From NCBI GenBank assembly GCA_910588925.1, contig CAJURV010000003.1:1-60428 (forward strand): DNA of 60,428 nucleotides, read 5' to 3'. The DNA comes from an uncultured Rikenellaceae bacterium. Its GTDB lineage: Bacteria; Bacteroidota; Bacteroidia; Bacteroidales; Rikenellaceae. This document shows positions 34,115 to 43,474 of this stretch, one piece after another (positions within the stretch are counted from its first letter, which is position 1; each line of letters opens with the position of its first letter). The translations under genes were made by a program, and so were the position numbers. The notes beneath the pieces were generated by a model, which was not told the DNA's origin, searched no databases, and saw nothing but the letters and a program-made list of their open reading frames with translations.

Positions 34115-35209
34115 ATGAAGAAGATTACATCGCGCCTGTTTATGGCTCTTATGATAGCGACAGTATGCTCTTGCAGCAAACCGTCGGACGATGGTGGAGA
34201 GATGCCGCCGGCGAACGGAGGAGGTACCGAACAACCCGGCGACAACCCCGGAGGGGGAGATCAACCGGGTCAGGGGGGCGACAATCCGGGTGAGGGAGGT
34301 GTCGATTTCGATCCGGAAGCTCCGGTTAAATGGATATCGGAGGTGCTGGAGTTCATGCCTGCGCCGGGTCAGTTCGTCAATACCGCCACTGCCGATATGG
34401 CGGCGGCTGAAAAGTTGGCTTACACTGTTAAGGACGGTAAGTTGCATGCCGGTAAGAGCACCGTGTCGTTGGGCGGGTTCGGTGGTTACGTAGTTTTCAG
34501 ATTCGACCACGATGTAATCAACCGCGACGGTGTAGACTTCGTGATACTCGGCAACGCTTTCGGCGATGCGCAATATCCTCAGTACAGCAATTCCGAGCCG
34601 GGCATAGTGCAGGTGGCTTTCGATGCCAACGGCAACGGGGTGCGTGACGACGACGAACCGTGGTACGAGCTTAAGAGCGAGAATCGTGCCGAGGAGGTGG
34701 AGATGACCGATTATGAGATTACCTATTATCGTCCGGACGATTTGTCGAAGATATCGGATATAGCATGGACCGATAACAAGGGCGGAAGCGGCACCATCCC
34801 TACTTCTGATGTGGCCCAGTTTTACCCGCAATGCATATATCCGCTGGCGGAGTATTTTGCCGACGGTAATGTGCCGGAGAGGTTGACGTTCAGAGGGACG
34901 AAGCTCAAAAATAACGCTAAGAACATGGGCGGCGACGGCGATTCCCAATATTGGACGCATGAGACGTTGAGTGTGGGGTACGCCGATAATTTCTCCGACG
35001 ATTACGAGGCTATCGTAGGTGACGATCCCGATACGAAGGGCGGCAACAAGTTCGATATAAGCGATGCCATAGACGGTAACGGCAATACTGTCGTTTTGGA
35101 AAAGATTACATTCGTACGCGTATATAACCCCATAAACCAGCAATGCGGACGGACCGGCGAGACGTCGCCCGAGATATGCGGGGCGATATCGCTTACGGCT
35201 AAGCAATAG
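34115..35209 (+). CDS. Surface lipoprotein with Gly/Pro-rich linker, divergent to B12 gene
   Basis: 364 residues. Lipoprotein signal MKKITSRLFMALMIATVCSC (Cys ~20), then a low-complexity G/P/D linker at residues ~25-65 that could project the domain from the cell. The body (~70-364) is beta-rich with VSLGGFGGYVVFRFDHDVIN and ANGNGVRDDDEPWYELKSE, the latter like a calcium-binding D-x-N-x-N-x-x-D loop. Such proteins are found beside cobalamin-uptake genes in Bacteroidetes, as is the case here. The B12 riboswitch is on the opposite strand and does not control this transcript. Function unproved. Confidence 0.75.
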   Translation: MKKITSRLFMALMIATVCSCSKPSDDGGEMPPANGGGTEQPGDNPGGGDQPGQGGDNPGEGGVDFDPEAPVKWISEVLEFMPAPGQFVNTATADMAAAEKLAYTVKDGKLHAGKSTVSLGGFGGYVVFRFDHDVINRDGVDFVILGNAFGDAQYPQYSNSEPGIVQVAFDANGNGVRDDDEPWYELKSENRAEEVEMTDYEITYYRPDDLSKISDIAWTDNKGGSGTIPTSDVAQFYPQCIYPLAEYFADGNVPERLTFRGTKLKNNAKNMGGDGDSQYWTHETLSVGYADNFSDDYEAIVGDDPDTKGGNKFDISDAIDGNGNTVVLEKITFVRVYNPINQQCGRTGETSPEICGAISLTAKQ

Positions 35210-35226
35210 GGGCAGTCCCCTTATTG
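35208..35226 (+). terminator. Compact terminator after surface lipoprotein gene
   Basis: TAGGGGCAGTCCCCTTATT begins at the stop codon; the T tract is short. Confidence 0.5.
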
Positions 35227-35486
35227 AATCGACTTTATATGTCGGTCGTTTTATTTAGTGGTGGTGAAAACGGCATAGTGGGTTATGTCGGTTTTAGCGG
35301 GGCATTTCTTGAATACATAATGGATCGGGTCTCGTTCGGCCCGAAGAATAAGGCCCGCCGAGCGTAATGTGTCCCTCGTTTTGTTTGCTTCTCTCGGGAG
35401 ACAAAAGTAAGTTTCCACGGAGTAGTCCCCTGTAACGGCTGACGGAGGACAGCCTCGCAACACACGTCGAATAAAAGCCGGAATCG

Positions 35487-35518
35487 AAAAAAGGTGCTTT
35501 AAACTAAAGCACCTTTTT
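35487..35518 (-). terminator. uvrA terminator overlapping the stop codon
   Basis: AAAAAGGTGCTTTA / TAAAGCACCTTTTT perfect hairpin. The TAG stop of uvrA (35504-35506 on the minus strand) is inside the stem, so the last codons (KKVL) are part of the terminator. Confidence 0.85.
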
Positions 35519-38329
35519 CAATTCCGCTCCGGTCAATGAATTTTCAATTTCCGCTATCTCTTCGGGTGTGCCGGTGGCTACTATTCTGCCGCCTCCGTCT
35601 CCACCTTCGGGGCCCATGTCGATGATATGGTCGCAACACTTGATAACGTCCATGTTGTGCTCTATGATGAGGACGGTGTTGCCTTTGTCCGCCAGGCGGT
35701 CGAGTACCTCCATCAACACCCTTATATCTTCGAAGTGCAGGCCGGTGGTAGGTTCGTCCAATATGTAGAGGGTGCGTCCGGTGTCGCGTTTGGATAGCTC
35801 TCCGGCCAGTTTCACGCGTTGGCTCTCGCCGCCCGACAGGGTAGTGGAGCTTTGGCCGAGGGTGAGATATCCCAAGCCTACGTCGGATAACCCTTTGAGC
35901 TTGCCTCGTATGGATGGAATGGCCTCGAAAAATGCGAGCGCTTCGTCTACTGTCATGGCCAGTACGTCGGCGATGTTGCGGCCTTTGTAGCGTACAGACA
36001 GGGTTTCACGGTTATAGCGTCCGCCTCCGCAACATTCGCATTTTACATATACGTCGGGGAGAAAGTTCATCTCTATCACTTTCAGACCGGCGCCTCTGCA
36101 CTCTTCGCATCGTCCGCCTTTGGTGTTGAATGAGAAGCGGTCGGCCTTGAAGCCGCGCACTTTGGCCTCTACGGTCGATTCGAAAAGTTTGCGTATGTCG
36201 GTCATGACATTGGTGTAGGTGGCCGGCGTGCTCCGCGGAGTGCGTCCTATCGGCGACTGGTCCACCACTACCATTTTGTCGATATTTTCCAATCCGCGTA
36301 TGGCCTTGTAGGGCAAGGGCTGTTCGAAAGAGCGGTACAGCTCGGCTGCCAGAGCGGGACGCAATGTGGAGTTTATCAACGTAGATTTGCCGCTGCCGCT
36401 CACCCCCGTGACACACACCATGCACCCGAGCGGGATGTTTGCCGTGATGTCTTTGAGATTGTTGCCCGAAGCCCCCTCTATTGTGATGAAGTTGCCGTTT
36501 CCCGCACGGCGTTTTTCGGGTACCGCTATTGAGCGGCGACCGCTCAGATAGTCGGCCGTGATGCTTCCCGATTTCAATATCTCGTCGATGGGGCCTTGCG
36601 CCATAAGGCGTCCTCCGTCCGAACCGGCCTCCGGGCCTATGTCTATTATCCAGTCGGCCGCACGCATCATCTCCTCGTCGTGTTCCACCACCACCACCGT
36701 GTTGCCGGCGTCGCGCAGATTGCACAGCGAGTCTATCAGCCGTTTGTTGTCGCGTTGGTGCAGTCCTATGCTCGGTTCGTCGAGTATGTAGAGTACGTTC
36801 ACTAATTTGGAGCCTATCTGCGTGGCAAGACGTATGCGCTGGCTTTCGCCTCCCGAGAGTGTGCCGGCACCGCGCGACAGGGTCAGATAGCCCAACCCGA
36901 CGTCTATCAGAAACCCCAGCCGCTCCGATACCTCCTTAAGCACTTCGGCGGCTATCACGCGTTCACGTCCCTCGAGCTTATCGGGCAGGCCGTCGACCCA
37001 CTCCTTGAGCCGTGTCACCGACATGGCGCACACCTCTGCTATATTGAGCCCGTCTATACGGAAACATAGCGACTCCTTGCCGAGCCTCGCACCGCCGCAC
37101 TCGCTGCACGGACGGGTGCGCACGAATTGCGACCGCCACTTCTCGCCGCGCGATACGAACTCCTCCTCCACGCATCTGTCTATGTAGTCGGCGATGCCGT
37201 TCCACGACACCAGCTGGGTGCCACCTATGCGCCCCAATGCGCTCGCTTTTATGGTGAGGGGTGCGCTGTCGCCGTTTATGAGCGCCGACAGAGCCTCTTC
37301 GCTCAGGTTGCCGATGGGATCGTCGAGAGTGAAGCCGTGGCGGCGTCCGAGCGCCTCTATCACTACGAATGTGTAGTTGTTCTTGTATTTGCCCAAGGGT
37401 AATAGCGCCCCCTGACGTATGGAGAGCGTATCGTCGGGGATTATCTTGTCGGTGTCGTACAGTACCTCTACCCCGAGTCCGTTACAGTGAGGACATGCCC
37501 CGTGAGGCGAGTTGAACGAGAATGTGTGCGGCGACGGCTGGTTGTACGATATGCCGGAGGTGGGACACATGAGGTTGCGGCTGTAGTAGCGGCATTCGCC
37601 GGTGTCCCAGTCGCACACCATGATGGTGCCCTTGCCCTGCCGCATGGCCTCGGATATGGCGCGCGAAAGACGCTCCGGATCGTCCGACGAGGTCTCGGCG
37701 CCTATGTTCAGGCGGTCGATCACCAACTCTATGTCGTGTATCTTGTAACGGTCGAGCTTGCGTCCGTAGCTGACCTCCTCCATCTTGCCGTCTATGCGGG
37801 CGTAGAGATAGCCGCGTTTTAAGATGCTCTCGAAAAGGTCGCGGTAGTGCCCCTTGCGCCCTTTGACGAGCGGAGCCATGACGGCGATGCGTCGGCCTGC
37901 GAAGCGTTCGGTTATCATCCCGGCTATGTACGACTCGTTGTAGCGCACCATCTTTTCGCCGGTCACATACGAATAGGCTGTGGCGGCTCTGGCATAGAGC
38001 AGGCGCAGGAAGTCGTTTATCTCGGTGACGGTGCCTACCGTGGAGCGCGGGTTTTTGCCCGTGGTCTTCTGTTCTATGGCCACCACCGGGCTTAGCCCCT
38101 CGATGCGGTCGACATCGGGGCGTTCCATCGAGCCGAAGAACTGCCGTGCGTATGCCGACATAGTCTCCATGTAACGACGCTGTCCCTCGCCGTATATGGT
38201 GTCGAAGGCGAGGGTGGATTTGCCGCTCCCTGAAAGCCCTGTTATGACGGTGAGCTTGTCGTGCGGTATCTCCACATCTATATTCTTGAGGTTGTGGGCA
38301 CGAGCCCCCTCTACAACTATCTTGCTCAT
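35504..38329 (-). CDS. uvrA: Excinuclease ABC subunit A
   Basis: 941 residues from ATG 38329 (MSKIVVEGARAHNLKNIDVE); an open extension to 38428 covers the previous gene and is rejected. Damage-recognition ATPase of nucleotide excision repair. Two ABC modules: GLSGSGKSTLAFDTIYGEG near the N terminus and GVSGSGKSTLINSTL near residue ~635, signatures LSGGESQRIRLATQIG and LSGGESQRVKLAGELS, Walker B LYILDEPS / LYILDEPT. Zinc sites CPHCNGLG and CEECRGAG...CECCGGG. Lies 5 bases after the lytic transglycosylase gene, so one operon. Confidence 0.97.
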   Translation of the reverse strand: MSKIVVEGARAHNLKNIDVEIPHDKLTVITGLSGSGKSTLAFDTIYGEGQRRYMETMSAYARQFFGSMERPDVDRIEGLSPVVAIEQKTTGKNPRSTVGTVTEINDFLRLLYARAATAYSYVTGEKMVRYNESYIAGMITERFAGRRIAVMAPLVKGRKGHYRDLFESILKRGYLYARIDGKMEEVSYGRKLDRYKIHDIELVIDRLNIGAETSSDDPERLSRAISEAMRQGKGTIMVCDWDTGECRYYSRNLMCPTSGISYNQPSPHTFSFNSPHGACPHCNGLGVEVLYDTDKIIPDDTLSIRQGALLPLGKYKNNYTFVVIEALGRRHGFTLDDPIGNLSEEALSALINGDSAPLTIKASALGRIGGTQLVSWNGIADYIDRCVEEEFVSRGEKWRSQFVRTRPCSECGGARLGKESLCFRIDGLNIAEVCAMSVTRLKEWVDGLPDKLEGRERVIAAEVLKEVSERLGFLIDVGLGYLTLSRGAGTLSGGESQRIRLATQIGSKLVNVLYILDEPSIGLHQRDNKRLIDSLCNLRDAGNTVVVVEHDEEMMRAADWIIDIGPEAGSDGGRLMAQGPIDEILKSGSITADYLSGRRSIAVPEKRRAGNGNFITIEGASGNNLKDITANIPLGCMVCVTGVSGSGKSTLINSTLRPALAAELYRSFEQPLPYKAIRGLENIDKMVVVDQSPIGRTPRSTPATYTNVMTDIRKLFESTVEAKVRGFKADRFSFNTKGGRCEECRGAGLKVIEMNFLPDVYVKCECCGGGRYNRETLSVRYKGRNIADVLAMTVDEALAFFEAIPSIRGKLKGLSDVGLGYLTLGQSSTTLSGGESQRVKLAGELSKRDTGRTLYILDEPTTGLHFEDIRVLMEVLDRLADKGNTVLIIEHNMDVIKCCDHIIDMGPEGGDGGGRIVATGTPEEIAEIENSLTGAELKKVL

Positions 38330-38334
38330 GATCG

Positions 38335-39264
38335 TCAGCGTGTTATGGCGGTGCGCATACCCGGAGCGGGAACCTTTACCGTATAGCTTCTGGCGGTTTT
38401 GTTCGGGTGCTTGTATTCGCGTATCCACGGGTTGAGCTCACGAAGTATCTTATAGTCCGTGCCGTTGTCGCGCGCTACCTTAACCCAGTCTATGTCGGGG
38501 CCCGATACGGTAATGTCGCGCGTGACGAAGGGCAGGTAATAATCTTCGTCGTCTATGCGGAAACCGTAAGCCTCCGGGTTCTCCGTGGCCAATTTGAGAG
38601 AGATGATGCGGAACATGTAGCGCATTGTTTCGGCGGGGAGCCACAGGTCGTAATAGTCGGCTGTCTTCTGTACGGCCACGCGTTTGGCAAGGCCCGCCAT
38701 GCCCAAATTGTACGAGGCGGCGGCCATGGTCCACGAACCGAACCTTTCGCGGGCCTGTCCGATATATTTGCATGCCACGCGGGTGGCTTTCTCTATGTTG
38801 TATCGTTCATCGACATAGTCGTTCACTTCCAGCTTGTTATCGGCCGCCGTAGACGACATTATCTGCCATAGCCCGGCCGCACGGGCCGCCGAATAGGCCT
38901 CGGGGTTGAGGCTGCTTTCGGCCATTGCCATATATTTGAAATCGTCGGGAATGCCGTTCTCCGCAAGGATGGGCTCTATGATAGCGAAATAACGCTTGGA
39001 CGCCCGCAACGAGTTGAGTGTACGCGAGTGCATGTACATGGTGACGCCGCACTCCTCGTAGAGGCTCTCGCGTGTGTCGAAGTTGCCAGTGGGTACGCTC
39101 TCACCGGCGAAATTGATCTTTTCCGGCACGGGGGGCACTACTACTGCCGACGGGGTGTCGTCGTCGCGTATGATACCGCCGTTCTGTTGGGCCGAGACCG
39201 AGTCGCACGATACGGCCAGCGAGGCGAGCGCGGTGAAAAACGTAATATATATCGCTTTTTTCAT
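38335..39264 (-). CDS. Lytic transglycosylase (SLT domain)
   Basis: 309 residues. N-terminal signal MKKAIYITFFTALASLAVSC may be a lipoprotein signal (Cys ~20). The SLT domain (~95-220) holds the catalytic Glu ~116 in YMAMAESSLNPEAYS, followed by AAGLWQIMSSTA and MAAASYNLGMAGL. A C-terminal ~60 residues (PDIDWVKVARDNGTDYKILRELNPW) resembles a LysM-like wall-binding region. Cleaves the glycan of peptidoglycan with formation of 1,6-anhydro ends, in the periplasm. First gene of the unit with uvrA, an unusual partner. Confidence 0.85.
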   Translation of the reverse strand: MKKAIYITFFTALASLAVSCDSVSAQQNGGIIRDDDTPSAVVVPPVPEKINFAGESVPTGNFDTRESLYEECGVTMYMHSRTLNSLRASKRYFAIIEPILAENGIPDDFKYMAMAESSLNPEAYSAARAAGLWQIMSSTAADNKLEVNDYVDERYNIEKATRVACKYIGQARERFGSWTMAAASYNLGMAGLAKRVAVQKTADYYDLWLPAETMRYMFRIISLKLATENPEAYGFRIDDEDYYLPFVTRDITVSGPDIDWVKVARDNGTDYKILRELNPWIREYKHPNKTARSYTVKVPAPGMRTAITR

Positions 39265-39440
39265 GTCGTAATATTTAACGTTAATCTTAAAAACAATCTA
39301 AGCAATGCCGATCTGTTTCGCCCGGCAGGGATCGTTCCGTTTCCCGTGCGTATGAACGGGTAATATGGCGCAGCTTTGCCGTCGACGCGTACTTTGCCGT
39401 AAGCAGTTTGAAGCCTGGTCGGAATTCGAACGGTTTACGT

Positions 39441-40226
39441 TTAGTCCGGCTCTATAGTGAAGTCGTCGGCATCGTCCAATGCGTGGAACTTCTGCCGGAA
39501 CGAGTCGATGGCGGCCCTGTCGACCGTGAAGGTGACGTAATCTTCGCGTCCCTCCTTGGCCCGGGCTACCGGCATGCCTTTGCAGTTGACGGCTATGCTG
39601 TAGCCGCGATATGTCTCTTTCGGGTCGAAGCCCACCCGGTTTACGCCTATGGTGTAACATAGATTCTCTATGGCCCGTGCGCGCAACAGTGTTTGCCATA
39701 CGTACGAGCGCGAGTCGGGCCACGAGGCCACGTATACCAGCAGGTCGTAATCGCCGCGGCACCGCGACCATACCGGGAAGCGCAAGTCGTAGCATATAAG
39801 GGGCAGGATGCGTATGCCCTTATAGTGTATTATGCACTTGTCGTGTCCGGCGGTATAGTGCTCGCTCTCGCCTGCGGGGCCGAAGAGGTGGCGTTTGTCG
39901 TAGGAGAGCACGGTGCCGTCGTGAGCTATGAAAAGCAATCTGTTGACGTGCGACGAGCTGCCGTCGCGCCTACGGTCGATTACTGCCAGCGAACCCATCA
40001 GCGCTATGTTGTGGCGACGGGCTATGTCGCGCAACCGTCCCACCACCGGTCCGTTCATCTCCACCGCTACCTGTGAAGCGTCCATAGAGAAGCCGCTCAG
40101 AAACATTTCGGGGAAGATAGCCATGTCGGTGTTCTCACCGAGCTTTTCTACTATCTCCTCCACGTGCGCCAGATTGGCATCTATATCTTTCCATATTATA
40201 TCTGTCTGACAGATAGTGATCTTCAT
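39441..40226 (-). CDS. Carbon-nitrogen hydrolase (omega-amidase/YafV type)
   Basis: 261 residues. Nitrilase-superfamily fold with catalytic Glu ~40 (IFPEMFLSGF), Lys ~111 (DKRHLFGPAGE) and Cys ~145 (LICYDLRFPVWSR). YafV/omega-amidase members hydrolyse 2-oxoglutaramate or 2-oxosuccinamate, cleaning up transaminase products; the HLFGPAGE-x-x-HYTAG pattern fits this subgroup. Cytoplasmic. Own -7 box at 40264-40271 (TATATTTG on the minus strand). Gap of 176 bases to the transglycosylase gene. Confidence 0.85.
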   Translation of the reverse strand: MKITICQTDIIWKDIDANLAHVEEIVEKLGENTDMAIFPEMFLSGFSMDASQVAVEMNGPVVGRLRDIARRHNIALMGSLAVIDRRRDGSSSHVNRLLFIAHDGTVLSYDKRHLFGPAGESEHYTAGHDKCIIHYKGIRILPLICYDLRFPVWSRCRGDYDLLVYVASWPDSRSYVWQTLLRARAIENLCYTIGVNRVGFDPKETYRGYSIAVNCKGMPVARAKEGREDYVTFTVDRAAIDSFRQKFHALDDADDFTIEPD

Positions 40227-40263
40227 ATGCTATATTTTACCCTTGAATCCGTGTGACGAACTG

Positions 40264-40271
40264 CAAATATA
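40264..40271 (-). promoter_or_regulatory. -7 element of C-N hydrolase gene
   Basis: TATATTTG on the minus strand, 37 bases before the ATG. Confidence 0.5.
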
Positions 40272-40585
40272 GTCATTTCCGTCGAAACCGCGTACCGGAA
40301 ACTCAAGTTTGTCCACACCGTCCGGAAGATGTTTTGCGCATGATAACAACGTGAGATATCCGATCTTATTTCATGCAGTGGGTATGTACCGGTCGTTTTG
40401 TCATGTATGATTGGAACCGGCGCGGTAGTTTCGCACGTTGCCTCCACGTGCGGTTCTCTGTCTGTAGTGCCTGCAATTCGGGGCGGAAAGCAGAAGCTGT
40501 TTTGAATTTACGCTTGCTGCGATGTGTGTCCGTCTATGCGGGAAGCGCCTCTTGCGGCTTTTTAGGTATTTATCCATTTTATTCG
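40272..40585. other. Divergent gap without gene
   Basis: No reading frame, RNA or repeat supported. It contains CTTGCGGCTTTTTAGG near its right end, ahead of the next promoter. Confidence 0.5.
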
Positions 40586-40593
40586 TACCTTTG
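40586..40593 (+). promoter_or_regulatory. -7 element of S1-domain protein gene
   Basis: TACCTTTG with TTTAG 20 bases upstream (40561-40565). Confidence 0.55.
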
Positions 40594-40665
40594 TTCCGGG
40601 CAGCAGCATAATAGACGTCTCGCCCTAAAACCTTGGGCCTGCGTGCCCGTAAAAATGCACATTTG

Positions 40666-41505
40666 ATGTTGACACCGGGCCTGTTTCAGAAACTTCATCT
40701 TGCGCGCTTCACGGAGAACGGCGCCTATCTCATGGACGAGACGGGTGCCGAAGTGTTGTTGCCGCGCCGTTACGTAACCGACGCCATGAGAGAGGGCGAC
40801 ACCGTGGAGGCTTTCGTCTATTTCGATAGCGAAGACCGTCCCGTAGCCACCACACAGCATCCGCTTCTGACCCTCTCGCAGGTGGGGGCGTTGGATGTGG
40901 TGGCCTCTTCGCGCATAGGCGTGTTTCTCGATTGGGGGTTGCCGAAAGATCTGTTGTTGCCGCGTGCCAACTACCGGGGCGAGCTTCGTACCGGCGATAC
41001 GGTGGTTGTGGCGATAGAGGCGGACCGCGTGTCGGGCAGGTTGGTGGCCACCACCAAGCTGGGGGCCTATGTATCCAATCGCGAAATAGCCGTCAGCGAG
41101 GGCGACCGGGTGGATATTCTGGTGGCACAGAGGCTCGATAACGGTTTCAGGGTCATAGTGAACGGCGTCAACTGGGGCATGATCTACGACAACCAGCTTT
41201 TCGCTCCGGTTAAGATCGGCGACCGTATGACCGGTTATGTAGGCAGGATAACGGAGTTGGGACGCATAGACATAATGACCCGTAGAGAGGGCTACGACGG
41301 TGTTGTCGAGGCGTCGGAAAGGCTCCTGCGCATGATGGAGGATAACGGCGGATCGCTACCCGTTTGCGACTCCTCTGCCCCTAAGATTATCGCAGATGTG
41401 ACCGGTATGAGCAAAAAGTTGTTCAAAAAGGCGCTCGGCGGCTTGTTGCGCGAGGGTGTCGCCTATAGCGATGACGGCGGGATAAAACTCGTGAGAAGAC
41501 GATAA
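40666..41505 (+). CDS. S1-type RNA-binding protein, CvfB-like
   Basis: 279 residues from ATG 40666; a TTG one codon earlier and a longer 40633 start are possible. Consecutive S1-like OB folds: residues ~10-60 (ENGAYLMDETGAEVLLPRRYV), ~68-135 (RIGVFLDWGLPKDLLLPRANY) and ~140-215 (NGFRVIVNGVNWGMIYDNQLF), then a C-terminal winged-helix part (MSKKLFKKALGGLLREGVAYSDDGGIKL). This is the order in CvfB/YitL proteins, which bind RNA and influence virulence genes in Staphylococcus; the role here is unknown. Cytoplasmic. Confidence 0.88.
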   Translation: MLTPGLFQKLHLARFTENGAYLMDETGAEVLLPRRYVTDAMREGDTVEAFVYFDSEDRPVATTQHPLLTLSQVGALDVVASSRIGVFLDWGLPKDLLLPRANYRGELRTGDTVVVAIEADRVSGRLVATTKLGAYVSNREIAVSEGDRVDILVAQRLDNGFRVIVNGVNWGMIYDNQLFAPVKIGDRMTGYVGRITELGRIDIMTRREGYDGVVEASERLLRMMEDNGGSLPVCDSSAPKIIADVTGMSKKLFKKALGGLLREGVAYSDDGGIKLVRRR

Positions 41506-41766
41506 CGCCGGATAGCGATTAAAATTGTACGGAACCGGTGCCGATAAGCGGTTTTGGCTGGAATTTTGCTGCGTTATATTCGGGTGTTTGCCTTTGTAAG
41601 ATGTTCACGGCATGCGATTTTACCGGGCATCCCAACGGCATGGTAAGAGATTGTGACTACGGATATTGGTGGCGTATGAGGTACTTTTTAGTCGGCGACT
41701 ATTCATAGTTTACCGTTTTTTATTAATTTTACACCGTAAAAATCTATTCAATCAAACTGAAAACCG

Positions 41767-43029
41767 ATGAAAGTTGATGTTGTTCTCGGCCTCCAGTGGG
41801 GAGACGAGGGTAAAGGCAAGGTTGTCGACGTTCTGACGCCGAGCTACGGCGTGATAGCCCGTTTCCAGGGGGGCCCCAACGCCGGCCATTCTCTCAAGTT
41901 CAATGACAGAAAATATGTTCTTCATACCATTCCGTCTGGTATCTTCCGTGCCGGTGCGGTCAATGTCATAGGCAACGGCGTGGTGATGGACCCTGTCATC
42001 TTCGCCGACGAAGTACGCGAGTTGGAGAAAGAGGGTGAGGACATCGAGGGTCGCATACGTATCTCCAAGAGGGCGCACCTTATAATACCGACCCACCGTA
42101 TGCTCGACGCGGCTTCGGAACAGGCCAAGGGCAAGACCAAGATAGGCTCTACGCTCAAAGGCATAGGCCCTACCTATATGGATAAGACCGGTCGTAACGG
42201 TCTGCGTGTGGGCGATATACTGTTGCCGGACTTCAAGGAACGCTATAATGCGCTCAAAGCCAAACACGAACAGATGCTCCGTAACTACGATTTCAAATAC
42301 GACATAGCAGAGTATGAGAAACAGTGGTTCGAGTCTCTCGATGCGATTAAGCGTTTCGATATCATCGACAGCGAGTACGAGATGGATGCCTACCTGAAAC
42401 GCGGTAAAGGCATTTTGGCCGAAGGCGCTCAGGGCACCATGCTCGACATAGATTTCGGTACCTATCCTTTCGTCACATCATCTAATACCACCACAGCGGG
42501 TGTGTGCACCGGTCTCGGCGTGGCACCGAGCCGCATAGGCCGCATCTACGGCATATTCAAAGCCTATTGTACCCGTGTAGGTAGCGGTCCGTTCCCAACC
42601 GAGTTGTTCGACAAGGACGGCGACACATTGTGCGAGGTAGGTTGCGAAGTGGGCGCTACTACGGGACGCCGCCGCCGTTGCGGATGGCTCGACCTCGTGG
42701 CACTCAGGTATGCCGTTATGATCAATGGCGTCAATTCGCTCATAATGATGAAAGCCGATGTGCTCAACGGTTTCGATACCATCAAGGTGGCGACGTCTTA
42801 TATCGTGGACGGCAAAGAGACCGACCGTTATCCGTTCGACTCTATGGCTAAAGTGGAGCCTGTTTACACCGAGTTCGAGGGTTGGAATTGCGACATAAGC
42901 AACGCCCGCAGCTACGACGATCTGCCTTGTGAGCTTAAGAAATATATCTCGTTCATAGAAAACGAGTTGCAGGTACCTATCAAGATCGTATCGGTCGGTG
43001 CAGACCGTGCTGAGACGATTTTGAGATAA
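41767..43029 (+). CDS. purA: Adenylosuccinate synthase
   Basis: 420 residues. Joins IMP and aspartate with GTP on the way to AMP. The P-loop-like GLQWGDEGKGKVVDVL is at residues ~8-23; IGSTLKGIGPTYMDK (~125) and TTTGRRRRCGWLD (~300) are conserved. Upstream 260 bases have no clear -7 box except a weak TAATTTTA region near 41725. Strong terminator after the stop. Confidence 0.97.
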   Translation: MKVDVVLGLQWGDEGKGKVVDVLTPSYGVIARFQGGPNAGHSLKFNDRKYVLHTIPSGIFRAGAVNVIGNGVVMDPVIFADEVRELEKEGEDIEGRIRISKRAHLIIPTHRMLDAASEQAKGKTKIGSTLKGIGPTYMDKTGRNGLRVGDILLPDFKERYNALKAKHEQMLRNYDFKYDIAEYEKQWFESLDAIKRFDIIDSEYEMDAYLKRGKGILAEGAQGTMLDIDFGTYPFVTSSNTTTAGVCTGLGVAPSRIGRIYGIFKAYCTRVGSGPFPTELFDKDGDTLCEVGCEVGATTGRRRRCGWLDLVALRYAVMINGVNSLIMMKADVLNGFDTIKVATSYIVDGKETDRYPFDSMAKVEPVYTEFEGWNCDISNARSYDDLPCELKKYISFIENELQVPIKIVSVGADRAETILR

Positions 43030-43044
43030 TCTGTCGCATGAATA

Positions 43045-43082
43045 AAAAGCCGGAGAAGTTTTCGCTTCTCCGGCTTTTTTGT
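43045..43082 (+). terminator. purA terminator
   Basis: AAAGCCGGAGAAG-TTTTCG-CTTCTCCGGCTTT followed by T run; 13-bp perfect stem. Confidence 0.92.
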
Positions 43083-43474
43083 GTTGGGGCGTTGCCCTGT
43101 AAATGATGTTTAAATTTGCTTATACGATATAATAAATATTGCTGTCCGATGTAAGGCATGGCCCGAGCTCTATTTTCTGCCCGAGATCTATCGCAGGCAC
43201 CGTTCCATGCTCTGTATCGCTGTAATTGCAGAAAAAAGGTTATAATTACAATAAAATTAAATCAGGCTTATTCTCCGAATTCGTTTTATCTGTATATCGT
43301 GGTTTGGGAAAATGATATTTACGTATATTTATCCGGTGTAAATTTCATTCGCTTTTTGACGGCCCGAACAATTAAACCTCTTGCCAGTCGTTTTGATATG
43401 GCGGCATCTGTGCCTATCGTTCGGTTTATATCTGTCACAATCACAGGTCGATGAGGCGTAGGTTGCAGGTGTTG
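43083..43474. other. Gap between purA and metK without gene
   Basis: One 98-codon frame (43158-43454) has no ribosome site or domain and is dismissed. ATTGCTGTCCG at 43138-43148 matches the tip of the MITE-like repeat but the neighbouring bases do not align. Confidence 0.5.

Noticed and set aside
33791..35206. 471-codon open frame on the minus strand
   Set aside because: Antisense to the surface lipoprotein gene and running into the riboswitch; no ribosome site or family motif.
43138..43148. Third copy of the MITE-like repeat
   Set aside because: Only ATTGCTGTCCG matches; flanking bases do not align with the other copies.
43158..43454. 98-codon frame between purA and metK
   Set aside because: No ribosome site, no domain, and the hydrophobic parts come from AT-rich intergenic sequence.
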